From DATHZQ01 sp965216945 (GTDB taxonomy: Bacteria > Actinomycetota > Acidimicrobiia > Spongiisociales > UBA5794), in contig CBDCGU010000003.1 in NCBI GenBank assembly GCA_965216945.1, forward strand, positions 2,170,001 to 2,234,000: a stretch of 64,000 bases of DNA. The letters are read 5' to 3'. Made by a program: the position numbers and the translations under genes. Below are positions 9,157-17,774 of the stretch, piece after piece. How positions within the stretch are numbered: position 1 is the stretch's first letter; every line of letters starts with the position of its first letter. The notes below the pieces were generated by a model. The model was not told the DNA's origin. It was given only the letters and a program-made list of their open reading frames with translations, and searched no databases.

Positions 9157-9525
9157 GTGGACGTCAGTACCGGCTACCTCTCACCTCCGGCATCAGCGGA
9201 TACACGAAGATCCTGGTCGACTCGGAGCTCGGCCATGCCAAGGAGATCCTCGACACGCTGTTGCGGACAACCATCGACGCAGTCAAGGCGCCGGTGCGGG
9301 TGCTCGAGCCGATGGGCGACGCCATCATGTGCTTCGTCCGCACCGGGGAGTTCCTCCAACCGCAGATTCTCCTGGGGGCGATGCGGGAGGTCTACTTCTA
9401 CGCTGCGCATCATGTACGACGAGCCCGACTACGCGGATCCGGGCGAGGTTGAGCCGCTGTTCCGCGATGCAGCGGAAGCTGCTTTGGGCCGGCTGACGGT
9501 GCTGCTCGAAGGCGCCGCGGTGTGA
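9157..9525 (+). pseudogene. Frameshifted DUF2652/class III cyclase-like remnant
   Basis: No single frame gives a full protein. A start-like segment (GTG at 9157, MDVSTGYL) is in one frame. The conserved core SGISGYTKILVDSELGHAKE, followed by EPMGDAIMCFVRTGE, is in a second frame up to about 9420. The C-terminal part MYDEPDYADPGEVEPLF, ending EGAAV, returns to the first frame. The ISGYTK / GDA pattern is that of DUF2652 proteins, which resemble class III nucleotide cyclase domains, but the length (about 120 residues) is short and metal residues are not all evident. The stop overlaps the start of the TIR gene (GTGTGA). Sequencing error is an alternative explanation for the frame changes. Confidence 0.55.
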
Positions 9526-10571
9526 CCGACGGGAACCGTGAAGCAGGGGAGCAAGGCTCGACGACGTCTCCAACACAACGCGATCGAGTCTTCATCTCCT
9601 ACCGGCGATCGGACGCCGCCAGCGAGGCAAGAGCTCTCCGCGAAGTTCTCGCCAACCGGTTGGGCGGCGCCACCGTGTTCATGGACGTGCATGCGATCGA
9701 GGCGGGTGAGCGATTCCCCGAACGGCTCCGCACAGAGCTCGAGCGCTCGAGGGTTGTGCTGGTTGTCATCGGGAACGGCTGGATCACGGCCAGCAATGAA
9801 TACGGTCAGAGGCGTATCGACTTCGACGATGACTGGGTGCGCATCGAGTTGTCCGCAGCGCTTGCGGACGAGGGCGTCACGGTCGTACCGGTGCTCGTCA
9901 ATGGCGCCAACCTGCCGCCCGCCGACAAGCTGCCATCCTCGTTGGCAACGCTCGTTGTTAGGAACTCCATCCGCCTCTCCGACGACAGTTGGCCCCGAGA
10001 CGTCGATCGTCTGGCAGGACGCATCGAACAGCTGAGCAGTGCGGATCCGGCACAGCGGCTCGACGAAGTGGAGCAGCCGCCGGCGTCGGTGCAGGAGACG
10101 GTGCGCAACGCCGTGTTCGAGGTCCTCCGGTCACCGGCAGCGCTTCGACCGGGCGCCTACGTCGTTGCGACCACGGTTGACAGCCTTTCCCGCATGGCGG
10201 CGTCCAGCACAACGGAGCTGGGCTCGGATGAATCTCGCGTGCTTCTCCGGCGACTTGTCGGTCAGACCGTTGTCGAGGTGTCGGGATACCTGGAGGCGAT
10301 GTTCCAGGAGCGCTTCAGGTACCCCACTCCACGTGGTGTTTGGCTTGGCTACGCCCATGCCGCACATGCCGAATACCGCGGAGTGACCTTCCCCCGCAGC
10401 ATCCTTGTGTTACCCGGTGCCGAGGGCAGGGTGGACGGTGCGGTGCTCGCTCACAAAGTGGAGATCGACAATTACGTCGGCGCAGGTGAGGGTCCCATCT
10501 ACGGTCATCAGGCCGCCGTCGAAGTGGGAGCTGGACTCGGCGAAGGTCGGTTTCAGCCCGGTTCGGCGTGA
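9522..10571 (+). CDS. TIR-domain protein
   Basis: 349 residues, GTG start overlapping the preceding stop. Residues 20-165 form a TIR (TIR_2-type) domain: strand A RVFISYRRSDA, the BB-loop region with FMDVHAIEAGERFPERL, then RVVLVVIGNGWI and the DDWVRIELSAAL helix. Bacterial TIR domains of this kind often hydrolyse NAD+ or make cyclic ADP-ribose isomers; a candidate catalytic Glu lies in the ERFPERLRTELER helix. Residues about 175-349 are an unrecognised mixed alpha/beta domain with no transmembrane segment. No obvious sensor partner follows. A role in defence or signalling is inference from the TIR domain alone. Confidence 0.85.
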   Translation: MTDGNREAGEQGSTTSPTQRDRVFISYRRSDAASEARALREVLANRLGGATVFMDVHAIEAGERFPERLRTELERSRVVLVVIGNGWITASNEYGQRRIDFDDDWVRIELSAALADEGVTVVPVLVNGANLPPADKLPSSLATLVVRNSIRLSDDSWPRDVDRLAGRIEQLSSADPAQRLDEVEQPPASVQETVRNAVFEVLRSPAALRPGAYVVATTVDSLSRMAASSTTELGSDESRVLLRRLVGQTVVEVSGYLEAMFQERFRYPTPRGVWLGYAHAAHAEYRGVTFPRSILVLPGAEGRVDGAVLAHKVEIDNYVGAGEGPIYGHQAAVEVGAGLGEGRFQPGSA

Positions 10572-10747
10572 CGCCGCCGGACCCGCGGGCCGTCCATGGC
10601 GTCGGGATAGCATCGCGGTCGAGCCGTTTCGGGACCATTTTGGAGGGCGGCGGCGCAATGAGCAGCGGACCCGCCCGTCGAGCCCTGCGCTCAATCGGAA
10701 TCACTCTCGACGGTCTCGCAGCTCGGATCTGTGCGTCGTATCCGCCC

Positions 10748-11506
10748 TCACTCGATCTGGTCGGCGTCGGTGCTCGCCGTCTCGGGGATCCCTGAGCAGT
10801 ACAAGGTGTCGCGTGCGTGCCACTCGTGATCGACGTCGCGCATCACTAGGGCGTTGTCGAACTCGACGGTTCCTGGAGGAAAGCGCTCGCGATCTTCGAA
10901 GAAGCTCGAGGAGACGTGGTCGACCTCCAGTGGCGTCACCCGCCAGTTGCTGGTGCGGAGTTCCAGCGCGTCGTACCTGGTGGGGTCTCGCGTGTCGGAG
11001 TAGCCAAGCGAACCACGTTCAAAGAAGGATGAGGCCGTCTTCACGCTGCCGAACACCGATCCTGCCGGAAGCTCTGACGTCGGCCTGCCCGCGACCGCGA
11101 CGCTTGCGGCACCATCGTCGCTGGTCATCTCAACCTCGATACGCTCGTCGGACTCGAAGGTCGTGAACCTCGCGTGGTGATGCAGCCCGGGGAACAGACG
11201 GCCACCGAGCAACGTGTTGAGTCGCGAGTTCGTGTCTCGCCTCGGTATGTAGACCCCTTCAGAGCCATCGGGCAGCAGAACCGCAACACGGTGGGCGCCA
11301 TTCTCGGAACTCGCCCCCCACCGACCCGGGAGCATCGCCGGTCGCAAATGACCGAGGCGAATCAGGCAGATACCTGCAATGCCCACGCCGTCGATCAGGA
11401 GCGGACGGAAGGGCTCCGGGACCACGAAATCGAGCGCCTCCGGGTCGACTCTGTAATTCACCAGTAGTCGACGTTCGATCACACCTCGAATCGCAGGGAT
11501 CTTCAC
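10748..11506 (-). CDS. DUF2071 / acetoacetate-decarboxylase-like protein (YqjF type)
   Basis: 252 residues from a GTG at 11506 (VKIPAIRGVIERRLLVNYRV). No clear Shine-Dalgarno sequence is seen, so the start is the least certain part. The segment RVDPEALDFVVPEPFRPLLI, followed by VGIAGICLIRLGHLRP, matches the N-terminal pattern of DUF2071, a beta-barrel family related to acetoacetate decarboxylase. No catalytic Lys can be assigned with confidence. The function is unknown. The gene is divergent from a methyltransferase. Confidence 0.72.
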   Translation of the reverse strand: MKIPAIRGVIERRLLVNYRVDPEALDFVVPEPFRPLLIDGVGIAGICLIRLGHLRPAMLPGRWGASSENGAHRVAVLLPDGSEGVYIPRRDTNSRLNTLLGGRLFPGLHHHARFTTFESDERIEVEMTSDDGAASVAVAGRPTSELPAGSVFGSVKTASSFFERGSLGYSDTRDPTRYDALELRTSNWRVTPLEVDHVSSSFFEDRERFPPGTVEFDNALVMRDVDHEWHARDTLYCSGIPETASTDADQIE

Positions 11507-11736
11507 AACGAACGAGATCGTACCGCCATCTGCGGAGCGACCAACACGCACCGCGGCGAAAGGCGGCCGGCAGGGCACCACCCATGAGGTCGCGCCGGGC
11601 GTGCCGATCTCGCGCACTCGACGAGATGCTCGTTTCTGCCCCCGAAGTGGTGATCTGCGCATCCCACCGCCGAGTAGGGGTGTCATGGGAGTCGAGAGGC
11701 GTAGAGTCCGAAGCCGCTTCAGCGGACGGATGGGCC

Positions 11737-12471
11737 GTGACGAAGGACTACTTCGGAGAAGGTGTTGCAGAGCGGTATGACGAGGGTGCCGCCGACCTCT
11801 CGACACCTGAGGTTGTTGGCCCAGTCGTGGAGTTCTTGGCGGATCTGGCGGGGGCCGGTCGTGCGTTGGAGTTCGGAATAGGTACAGGTCGCATTGGGCT
11901 CCCGCTTCACGAACGCGGGGTACCGGTTGACGGCATCGACCTTTCGCCTGCGATGCTCAGGCAACTGCGGGCCAAGCCGGGGGCGGACTCGATTCATGCT
12001 GTAGAGGGCGACTTCGCAAGCGCCAAGATGGATAGCACCTACAGCTTGGTGTACCTCGTATTCAACACGATCAACAACCTCACCACCCAAGACGGCCAAA
12101 TCGCTTGCTTCCAGAACGCCTCCGACCACCTTGAACCGGGAGGACACTTCGTCATCGAGGTCGGCGTGCCGAAACTGCGGATGCTGCCGCCGGGTCAGAA
12201 CCTCCACACCTTTCACCTCAGCGAGGACCGGTGGGGCATCGACGAATACCACTTCGCGTGCCAGGAATTCACCTCCCATCACTTTGCCGTTCGTGGTGGC
12301 GAACTGAGACGCATGTCGGTTCCATTCCGCTACGTGTTCCCCGAGGAACTGGATCTCATGGCCAAGATGGCCGGCATGAAGCGCGTCGGACGCTGGGCAG
12401 GGTGGCAACACGAGCCGTTCACCGACGACAGCTCCATGCACGTCTCGGTTTGGCAGAAGCGCCGGGACTAG
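11737..12471 (+). CDS. SAM-dependent methyltransferase, class I
   Basis: 244 residues; GTG at 11737 chosen because the family's N-terminus (YFGEGVAERYDE) begins shortly after it. Motif I is ALEFGIGTGRIGLPL (residues about 48-62), followed by the acidic end of strand 2 (VDGIDLSPAML) and EGDFASAKM at motif III. VYLVFNTINNL corresponds to motif IV. This is a Rossmann-type methyltransferase of the type often annotated methyltransferase domain 25. The substrate is unknown. Confidence 0.88.
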   Translation: MTKDYFGEGVAERYDEGAADLSTPEVVGPVVEFLADLAGAGRALEFGIGTGRIGLPLHERGVPVDGIDLSPAMLRQLRAKPGADSIHAVEGDFASAKMDSTYSLVYLVFNTINNLTTQDGQIACFQNASDHLEPGGHFVIEVGVPKLRMLPPGQNLHTFHLSEDRWGIDEYHFACQEFTSHHFAVRGGELRRMSVPFRYVFPEELDLMAKMAGMKRVGRWAGWQHEPFTDDSSMHVSVWQKRRD

Positions 12472-12574
12472 TGGCGGCTCTCAGGATCCCTCTGCGCGAT
12501 CTCGTCGAGGTCGAGTCACGCGGCGATGGCACCCTCGACGCCGTTCGGGCACCCCGGACGTCGCAGGTCGTTCC

Positions 12575-12973
12575 TCAACTCGGGGCGACCTCGATCCGGA
12601 AGACGGGATGATCGGCGGGGTCCGGAAGCGCCTTCCATTGCCCCTTGGTGGGTCCGAGCCATCTCTCCTTGTACGCCTCGATGATCTCCGGCTTGTCGGT
12701 GTCGGCGACTTCGGTCACGGAGATGGACTCGATGCGTCCTTTCACGTGCAGCCTGGCCGTCCCGGCCTCGCGGAGATTCAACGCCCAGTCGGTCTGGCCG
12801 CGGGGCGACACGAGGTAGCGGTTGCCGTCGATTTCGAGCACGTTGAGGGGGATCTTCTGGATCTTTCCGCTGCGTCGTCCGACCACCTCCAGCACCGGTG
12901 TTCCGAACCGAGCGGTGATCCGATTGGCCACCTCACGGGCGATCCATGGGGGCCGTATGTACTTCCGCACCAT
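12575..12973 (-). CDS. Deazaflavin-dependent nitroreductase-like protein, short
   Basis: 132 residues, ATG at 12973. LEVVGRRSGKIQKIPLNVLE and RYLVSPRGQTDWALNLREA are the two conserved blocks of the DDN split-barrel family, so it likely binds F420. Compared with the paralogue at 1526-2008 it lacks the long C-terminal helix. Residues 1-20 (MVRKYIRPPWIAREVANRI) may form an amphipathic membrane-facing helix. Confidence 0.85.
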   Translation of the reverse strand: MVRKYIRPPWIAREVANRITARFGTPVLEVVGRRSGKIQKIPLNVLEIDGNRYLVSPRGQTDWALNLREAGTARLHVKGRIESISVTEVADTDKPEIIEAYKERWLGPTKGQWKALPDPADHPVFRIEVAPS

Positions 12974-13024
12974 CGGTCCGAGCCTACGCGAAGGGCGAAG
13001 CAGTCGGCGGGGCGATCGGCGGTC

Positions 13025-13837
13025 TCAGTGTCCGGCGCGGCGTCCCTCTCGCTCCGGGCAGTCGTCTCCTTGGGGAGTCTTGTGGGGTCGAAGCCGCAGG
13101 CTGTCTGTGGTTCGTTCGAACGTCCGCATGCACCGCGGGCATTCGACGATGTGGAGTCGGTCGGACTCCTTGGTCCCATTGCCGCCGGGACCGGCAGATT
13201 CGGAGACGGCGGCGATGGCGACGTCGATCGTTGCCGGATTTGGGCCGTGAACATGCAGCGGCATCCGATACCCCACCTCGGGGTCGAAGCGATCGGGGGC
13301 GAGTTCGACGCGCAACGTGACGGTCGCCGTCCCACCGGGCGGGATCGTGAGCGCTGACGGCTCGATCGAGATGGACGGTGCGAAAGCCTCTCCTCGAGGA
13401 CCCCGACACACCCCAGGCTCGATGTCGACCTCCGCCGGGTCGGGGTCGTGGTTCTCCAGCGTGAAGCTGGCCGCGGCCTGCGATCCGACCGGGCCGGTGA
13501 GCGTCAGGGCATGCCGATCCGGCTCTTTGGCTCGACCGCCCGTCGACCGCTCCCCGCCATCCGATGCGGCGCCGACGAGCATCTCGTCGTAGAACGCAGT
13601 CCCGTACTCCCGCGCCGCAGCCGCGAGGGCCTTGTAGTAGTCGATGGTGAGATCGGCGATCGTCCGCCCGTACGGCAGCAGCTCATTGCGAAGAAACCGC
13701 ACGTAGGCGGAGCTCATCTCGGTCGGCTTGGTCGCTCCCTGGATCATGCGCTGTTGCAGCTCGACGGTTCGGCGCACGCTGCGCACGAGACCCTCGAGCG
13801 CTTCCGTCCATGCTTGGGGCCTTGCGTCGTCTCCCAT
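13025..13837 (-). CDS. Unknown protein: helical N-terminus, beta-sandwich middle, Cys tail
   Basis: 270 residues, last gene of a four-gene operon, 3 bp after the previous stop. Residues 1-90 are strongly helical (VRSVRRTVELQQRMIQ, then YVRFLRNELLPYGRTIADL), resembling phasin-like or coiled-coil assembly segments. Residues 105-205 read as an immunoglobulin-like beta-sandwich with SALTIPPGGTATVTLRVELA, a pattern seen in NEW3/COG1470-type domains. The C-terminus has CPRCMRTFERTT followed by a late Cys, possibly half of a zinc ribbon. No enzyme motif is seen. I do not recognise the family. A structural or assembly role is inferred from composition. Confidence 0.78.
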   Translation of the reverse strand: MGDDARPQAWTEALEGLVRSVRRTVELQQRMIQGATKPTEMSSAYVRFLRNELLPYGRTIADLTIDYYKALAAAAREYGTAFYDEMLVGAASDGGERSTGGRAKEPDRHALTLTGPVGSQAAASFTLENHDPDPAEVDIEPGVCRGPRGEAFAPSISIEPSALTIPPGGTATVTLRVELAPDRFDPEVGYRMPLHVHGPNPATIDVAIAAVSESAGPGGNGTKESDRLHIVECPRCMRTFERTTDSLRLRPHKTPQGDDCPEREGRRAGH

Positions 13838-13840
13838 GGC

Positions 13841-14509
13841 TCAGCAGCACCCACACGCGCAATGCACCTCGTAGGCGTCGCAGTCGCGAGGCGAGATGGC
13901 GACAGCGATTCGCACCGGGCGGACGTCGCACCCGTGAATGCGGAGGTCGGCGTAGGCGACGAGGCAACCATCGACGTCCTGGCTGCCGTGCTCCTCCCGC
14001 CACTCCGCCAAGCTGTCGCCGTGTGAACCGAGCCGCAACGTGAGGATCACGTCCTGGCGCTCGCAGGCTTCGAGGGTGAACTCCTGGCTCGGTCCGATCT
14101 CGCCGTTCACGGGTGCCGGCCGACCACCACTCGTCCGGAAGTCGCTGAGATCGAGGGTGATGAGACGCTCTCGGGTGCGTTCGTTGCTGATTCGCACCGG
14201 AACGACGCGAAACTCACCGTACCTGGCGTAGACCACGAGATCGGCATCGTAGACGCAGCAGTCACAGTGGCAGCTCGACGGTGCGCATCCGGTACATGCA
14301 TCGCTCCGTAGCTTGCGCTGTGGACGGTGGGATCGCCGCCGTTGCCTACGGGCCCGAGTGTCCTGGGGGGCCCAGGTGTCGACGAGGGCGTCGAACATGG
14401 CCGCCATGTCGTTGGCCAACTCGCCCCATGCGGTAGCGACATCGCTCGCGCGCATTCCCTCCCAAGGCCAGTCGGTGCGTTCTCTCTGCACGGTACGTTC
14501 ACGATCCAT
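13841..14509 (-). CDS. Unknown Cys-rich beta-sandwich-like protein
   Basis: 222 residues, ATG at 14509. The N-terminal 60 residues are helical and basic (TRARRQRRRSHRPQRKLR). A Cys cluster CTGCAPSSCHCDCC follows at about residues 73-86, and the protein ends CACGCC. Between them is a beta-rich segment with ISNERTRERLITLDLSDF and a late ACERQDVILTLRL, close in style to the beta-sandwich of the neighbouring genes. The Cys clusters could bind zinc or iron, or form disulfides. No signal peptide is visible. It is translated between two operon partners, 35 bp after one and 3 bp before the next. Confidence 0.75.
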   Translation of the reverse strand: MDRERTVQRERTDWPWEGMRASDVATAWGELANDMAAMFDALVDTWAPQDTRARRQRRRSHRPQRKLRSDACTGCAPSSCHCDCCVYDADLVVYARYGEFRVVPVRISNERTRERLITLDLSDFRTSGGRPAPVNGEIGPSQEFTLEACERQDVILTLRLGSHGDSLAEWREEHGSQDVDGCLVAYADLRIHGCDVRPVRIAVAISPRDCDAYEVHCACGCC

Positions 14510-14544
14510 TGACTACCCCCTCGGGGAGACAACTCGGCGGGACA

Positions 14545-15243
14545 TCATGGGGAGCCTCCTGCGCCGGCGGGCACGACGGCGACGAGGAGCGTACGGACGG
14601 AGACGGGGAGGGCGGCCAGGTACCGGCTCGTCTGCGGCAGGTCGGCAGGCACGGTGATGGTGAGGTCGATCTTGCGGCCCTCGCCCGGCGGGATCTCGAT
14701 GCGACCGGAGCCGGTCGAGACGGTGAGGGTCGCAGCCTTCTCGGGAAGTGGTTCGATTGCAGGTGCCGCCGCGTCCGGCCGGGGGCGGGCCATTGCCAGC
14801 ATTGTGGTCAACGCTGCATCCTCGCGGTAGAGCGGCACGGCACCGAAGTCGGCGACGTAGACCGGTACGTTGCCTTCGTTGGACACCACCAGCGGTTTCA
14901 CGACGGTTGCGTTCGAGACGTTGTCGACGACGAGTGCGTCCGGGCTCATTGCCAGCTGGCGACTTTCGGCCACTTGGGCCAGGACGGTGATCGTGGCGCC
15001 TCCGATCGTTGCGACGAGCTGGTACTCGTCCGGGGTGGTCTGGGGCTGGAACGTGAGGTTCAAGGCGATGCGAGCCGTCTTGCCCGCCGGCACCGCAACC
15101 GAGTCGACGGGGATGAGCTCCTTGTTGTTGCTCGAGTCGGTCATCTCCACTTGCGTGATCACGACATCGTTGCCGGTCGTGTTCTCGAAGGGGATGAAGC
15201 CGGATACCGCAGCGGGCGGCCCGGCGAGGATGGGCGTGGCCAT
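14545..15243 (-). CDS. Unknown protein with two immunoglobulin-like beta-sandwich repeats
   Basis: 232 residues from an ATG at 15243, five bases after the upstream gene. It seems to be two similar beta-sandwich halves. Residues 10-95 contain FIPFENTTGNDVVITQVEM and VAVPAGKTARIALNLTF. Residues 100-232 contain VVSNEGNVPVYVADFG and IEIPPGEGRKIDLTITVPA. The recurring PPG/PAG-[x]-TxxIxL pattern is typical of Ig-like NEW3/CARDB domains. It has no Cys, signal peptide or membrane helix. It may be a scaffold subunit; the function is unknown. Confidence 0.78.
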   Translation of the reverse strand: MATPILAGPPAAVSGFIPFENTTGNDVVITQVEMTDSSNNKELIPVDSVAVPAGKTARIALNLTFQPQTTPDEYQLVATIGGATITVLAQVAESRQLAMSPDALVVDNVSNATVVKPLVVSNEGNVPVYVADFGAVPLYREDAALTTMLAMARPRPDAAAPAIEPLPEKAATLTVSTGSGRIEIPPGEGRKIDLTITVPADLPQTSRYLAALPVSVRTLLVAVVPAGAGGSP

Positions 15244-15248
15244 GACCG

Positions 15249-15866
15249 TCAGCCGACCCGGATCTGCAATCCGCCATGGCCGGCCTCGATGCGCCGTTCG
15301 TGCGGTGCGGGGGCGGGCCGGTGCTGCGATACGTGAACCGAGCGGCCCGGCTCGACGTGGGGCCCGGGTCGCAGATCGTCGATGACGGTTTGAGACTCGC
15401 CGCGCCAATTGAATCCGACCAGCTCGGAGCCGAGCACGGTGACGCCGAAGTGGCTCTCGTACGGCTGACGGATACATGCTTGGGGGAGTTTGGTGAAGCC
15501 GACGTTGACGCACAGGTCCACCTGCACCGGCTCCACGTCGACATCGAGATCGAGGTCGGACTCCAGCATGATGGTGTCGGGGTACTTGAACTCCGAACTC
15601 GTGGCGAGCGGTGTGCCGGTGCCGCCCACATCGACGTTGACGTCGTCGAGACCCGCGTCGATGACGACCGCCTCCTCGCCTCCTTGGAGGGTCGACACCA
15701 ACTCGAGCGGCTTGTCGCTGCCCTGGATCGTCGACACCAATCCCACGGGTGTCTCTCCACCCTGGATGGTGGAGATCACGCCGTAGCTGACCGAGGAGCC
15801 CCCGCCGCCACCGCCGAGGCCGAAAAAATCTGCGACACCGTCGACGAAGTCATCGAACAGTCCCAT
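15249..15866 (-). CDS. Unknown protein with STIQG repeats, first gene of the operon
   Basis: 205 residues from an ATG at 15866. The N-terminal 16 residues (MGLFDDFVDGVADFFG) form an amphipathic helix followed by a Gly run. Next come three near-repeats 14-15 residues apart: ISTIQGGETPVGL, VSTIQGSDKPLEL and VSTLQGGEEAVVI. A very acidic stretch follows (DLDLDVDVEPVQVDL) and then a beta-rich region to the His/Pro-rich C-terminus. The repeat array and amphipathic leader look like a surface-docking or assembly protein. I recognise no known family. The operon promoter would lie between 15867 and 16003, opposite the beta-propeller gene. Confidence 0.75.
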   Translation of the reverse strand: MGLFDDFVDGVADFFGLGGGGGGSSVSYGVISTIQGGETPVGLVSTIQGSDKPLELVSTLQGGEEAVVIDAGLDDVNVDVGGTGTPLATSSEFKYPDTIMLESDLDLDVDVEPVQVDLCVNVGFTKLPQACIRQPYESHFGVTVLGSELVGFNWRGESQTVIDDLRPGPHVEPGRSVHVSQHRPAPAPHERRIEAGHGGLQIRVG

Positions 15867-16003
15867 CGGCACCTCTCTCCCTCGTGGAGGTTCGTAGCGC
15901 CGAGTATACGAACCTGAACCAAGGCGGTCGGGTTGGATGTCGAGTGTTGCGGTGTCTCGTGACCGGTGGGATGATCCGGCACCTGGGCGAGCCACGGGGA
16001 GAG

Positions 16004-17236
16004 ATGATGGCCAACATCAAGGGCTACCCGTATGCCTTCTACATCGCCCTCGACGGCAATGGCATCAACGGGCTCGAGGGGCTCGCCGGGGTGTGCCTCT
16101 TCCTCTACAACCCTTTCGACGAGAGCCACGCCTACAAGATCGTGTATTACGACGGGATCGCCGCCGGTCACGCTGTCTCGGTGAGTCCCGACGGAGCAAC
16201 GGGGTTTCTCGGCAACGCCGGTCAGCATCTGCTGTTCTACGACGCGCGGACCCTCGAAGAGCTCGACCGGGTCTCCACCCTGCGCTTCGAACCTGCCTCG
16301 AGCTCATTGCAGGGCAGCACCCACCTGGTCTGGCTGTCCAACGACGAGTTCATCACCGCCATCGGCGCCAACTTCTACCGGTTCTCGTTGCACAATCTCA
16401 CGAAGCCGGAGACGCTCGGCCCTCACCGCGTGAAGCTGCCCCACGCGATGAAGCTGACCCGGTCCGGGCGCTTTCTGGTGTACGGCTCGATGGACAGTCC
16501 GGCCGACGGCCGCAACGGGGAGGCACGCCATGTCGGGGTGTGGGACATGGAGACCGAAGAGGCCACCTTGATCCCGCTGCCGGCGACGTGCTGGCATGTC
16601 GTCCCAGCCAGGCACGACGATCTCTTCTACACCGTGTCGTTCCGTGTCGAACCACAGGACTATGTCGACTACCACGACTGGGCGATGGCCTTCAAGAAGG
16701 AGTACGTGTTCGAGATCGATGCCGCCGACAAGAGCGTGGTGCGTCACTGGTCGGGCGGTCGTGAGATCCCCGCCCACATCAATTCGGATCTCAGTGTCTC
16801 TGACACCGAGCTCATCTTCTGCAACGGGGGAAGTCAAACCATCGTCTGCATCGACTTGGAGACCTTTGCGCGCTTCCGCATCATCGATGAGAAGCCGGAT
16901 CTGGCCACCCAGCTCGAACACCCTCGCGAGATGGCCACGCAGGTCTACGACGCCCTGGCGAGGGGCAACATGTTCACCAACAGTCGCCACCTTCTGGGAG
17001 CGTTGCGAGTGAGCCGCTTCAGCTTGCTCGACTCGGTATATGCCGCTCAGCTCTCGAAGGACCAGACGCTGCTCTTCACGGCCAACCGGGGCCTCAACCA
17101 CATCACCGTGTACGACTACCCGGCCGGTACGATACGCAGTCGGATCCCTATGCCGCCGATCCAAGAGTTTCAGTCGTTCATCCCCGACACGGCGGACCCT
17201 CGTCTCGGCTTCCACCACAGCGTGCTCATCGGTTGA
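16004..17236 (+). CDS. Beta-propeller (YVTN/WD40-like) protein of unknown function
   Basis: 410 residues; the ATG-ATG at 16004/16007 follows GGGGAGAG. Blade-like repeats are visible along its length: HAVSVSPDGATGFLGNAGQH, then KLTRSGRFLVYGSMDSP, then LSVSDTELIFCNGGSQT, then AAQLSKDQTLLFTANRGLNH. This is a soluble propeller without signal peptide. DYVDYHDWAMAFKKEYVFEI is unlike a generic repeat and may be the functional surface. It is divergent from the four-gene unknown operon, suggesting shared regulation, and overlaps the next, convergent gene by 11 bp. Confidence 0.8.
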   Translation: MMANIKGYPYAFYIALDGNGINGLEGLAGVCLFLYNPFDESHAYKIVYYDGIAAGHAVSVSPDGATGFLGNAGQHLLFYDARTLEELDRVSTLRFEPASSSLQGSTHLVWLSNDEFITAIGANFYRFSLHNLTKPETLGPHRVKLPHAMKLTRSGRFLVYGSMDSPADGRNGEARHVGVWDMETEEATLIPLPATCWHVVPARHDDLFYTVSFRVEPQDYVDYHDWAMAFKKEYVFEIDAADKSVVRHWSGGREIPAHINSDLSVSDTELIFCNGGSQTIVCIDLETFARFRIIDEKPDLATQLEHPREMATQVYDALARGNMFTNSRHLLGALRVSRFSLLDSVYAAQLSKDQTLLFTANRGLNHITVYDYPAGTIRSRIPMPPIQEFQSFIPDTADPRLGFHHSVLIG

Positions 17237-17774
17237 CTCCGTCGTCTTCGACGGCAAGCAACGCTGCGGCCGCCTCGATGACCTTGCGTGCGTTGCGCGG
17301 GATCATCGTGGAGACGATCGACTCGACGAAGGCACCCACCGGTCGTCGCAGTGCGGTCATGCCACCGAACGCCCCGACGGCGAGATTGAACTCGCCGCTC
17401 ACGGTCACCCTCGCCCCTCGCCCGGCCATCGCCGGTTCGTAGGTCGTGGTTCCACGGCATGTGACGTGATCGGTGAAGACCAGCGGCTCGACGCTCCACC
17501 GGCACACCTGCGTCGCAGCATCCCACTCGTTGCGATCGATCCACGCCACCTCCGCCACGCCAATGGAGGTGGCAATGAGCTCGGGAACACGTTGTGCCGA
17601 TCGCCACTCGTTGACGATGTGAACCAGGTCGGAATCCGTCGCTGTGCGCTCCACCTCGACGATCGAGGCGATGTCGTCCACGTGCGTGGCGATCTCTGCG
17701 AGCCGATCGCGAACGGTGGCGAAGACGCGATCCGCCGGTTGGCGCACAACGACCAGGGTGGAGAACGACTTCAC
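17226..17774 (-). CDS. SRPBCC (START/Bet v1-like) domain protein
   Basis: 182 residues, ATG at 17774 overlapping the upstream stop by 4 bp (ATGA). The opening MKSFSTLVVVRQPADRVFAT with VRDRLAEI is the beta1-alpha1 pattern of SRPBCC polyketide-cyclase-like proteins. RGTTTYEPAMAGRGARVTVS and the C-terminal helix FVESIVSTMIPRNARKVIEA complete the helix-grip fold. These bind hydrophobic ligands. It is the last gene of a three-gene operon with an epimerase-like reductase and a DUF362 protein, so it may handle their lipid-like substrate. Confidence 0.8.
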   Translation of the reverse strand: MKSFSTLVVVRQPADRVFATVRDRLAEIATHVDDIASIVEVERTATDSDLVHIVNEWRSAQRVPELIATSIGVAEVAWIDRNEWDAATQVCRWSVEPLVFTDHVTCRGTTTYEPAMAGRGARVTVSGEFNLAVGAFGGMTALRRPVGAFVESIVSTMIPRNARKVIEAAAALLAVEDDGVNR

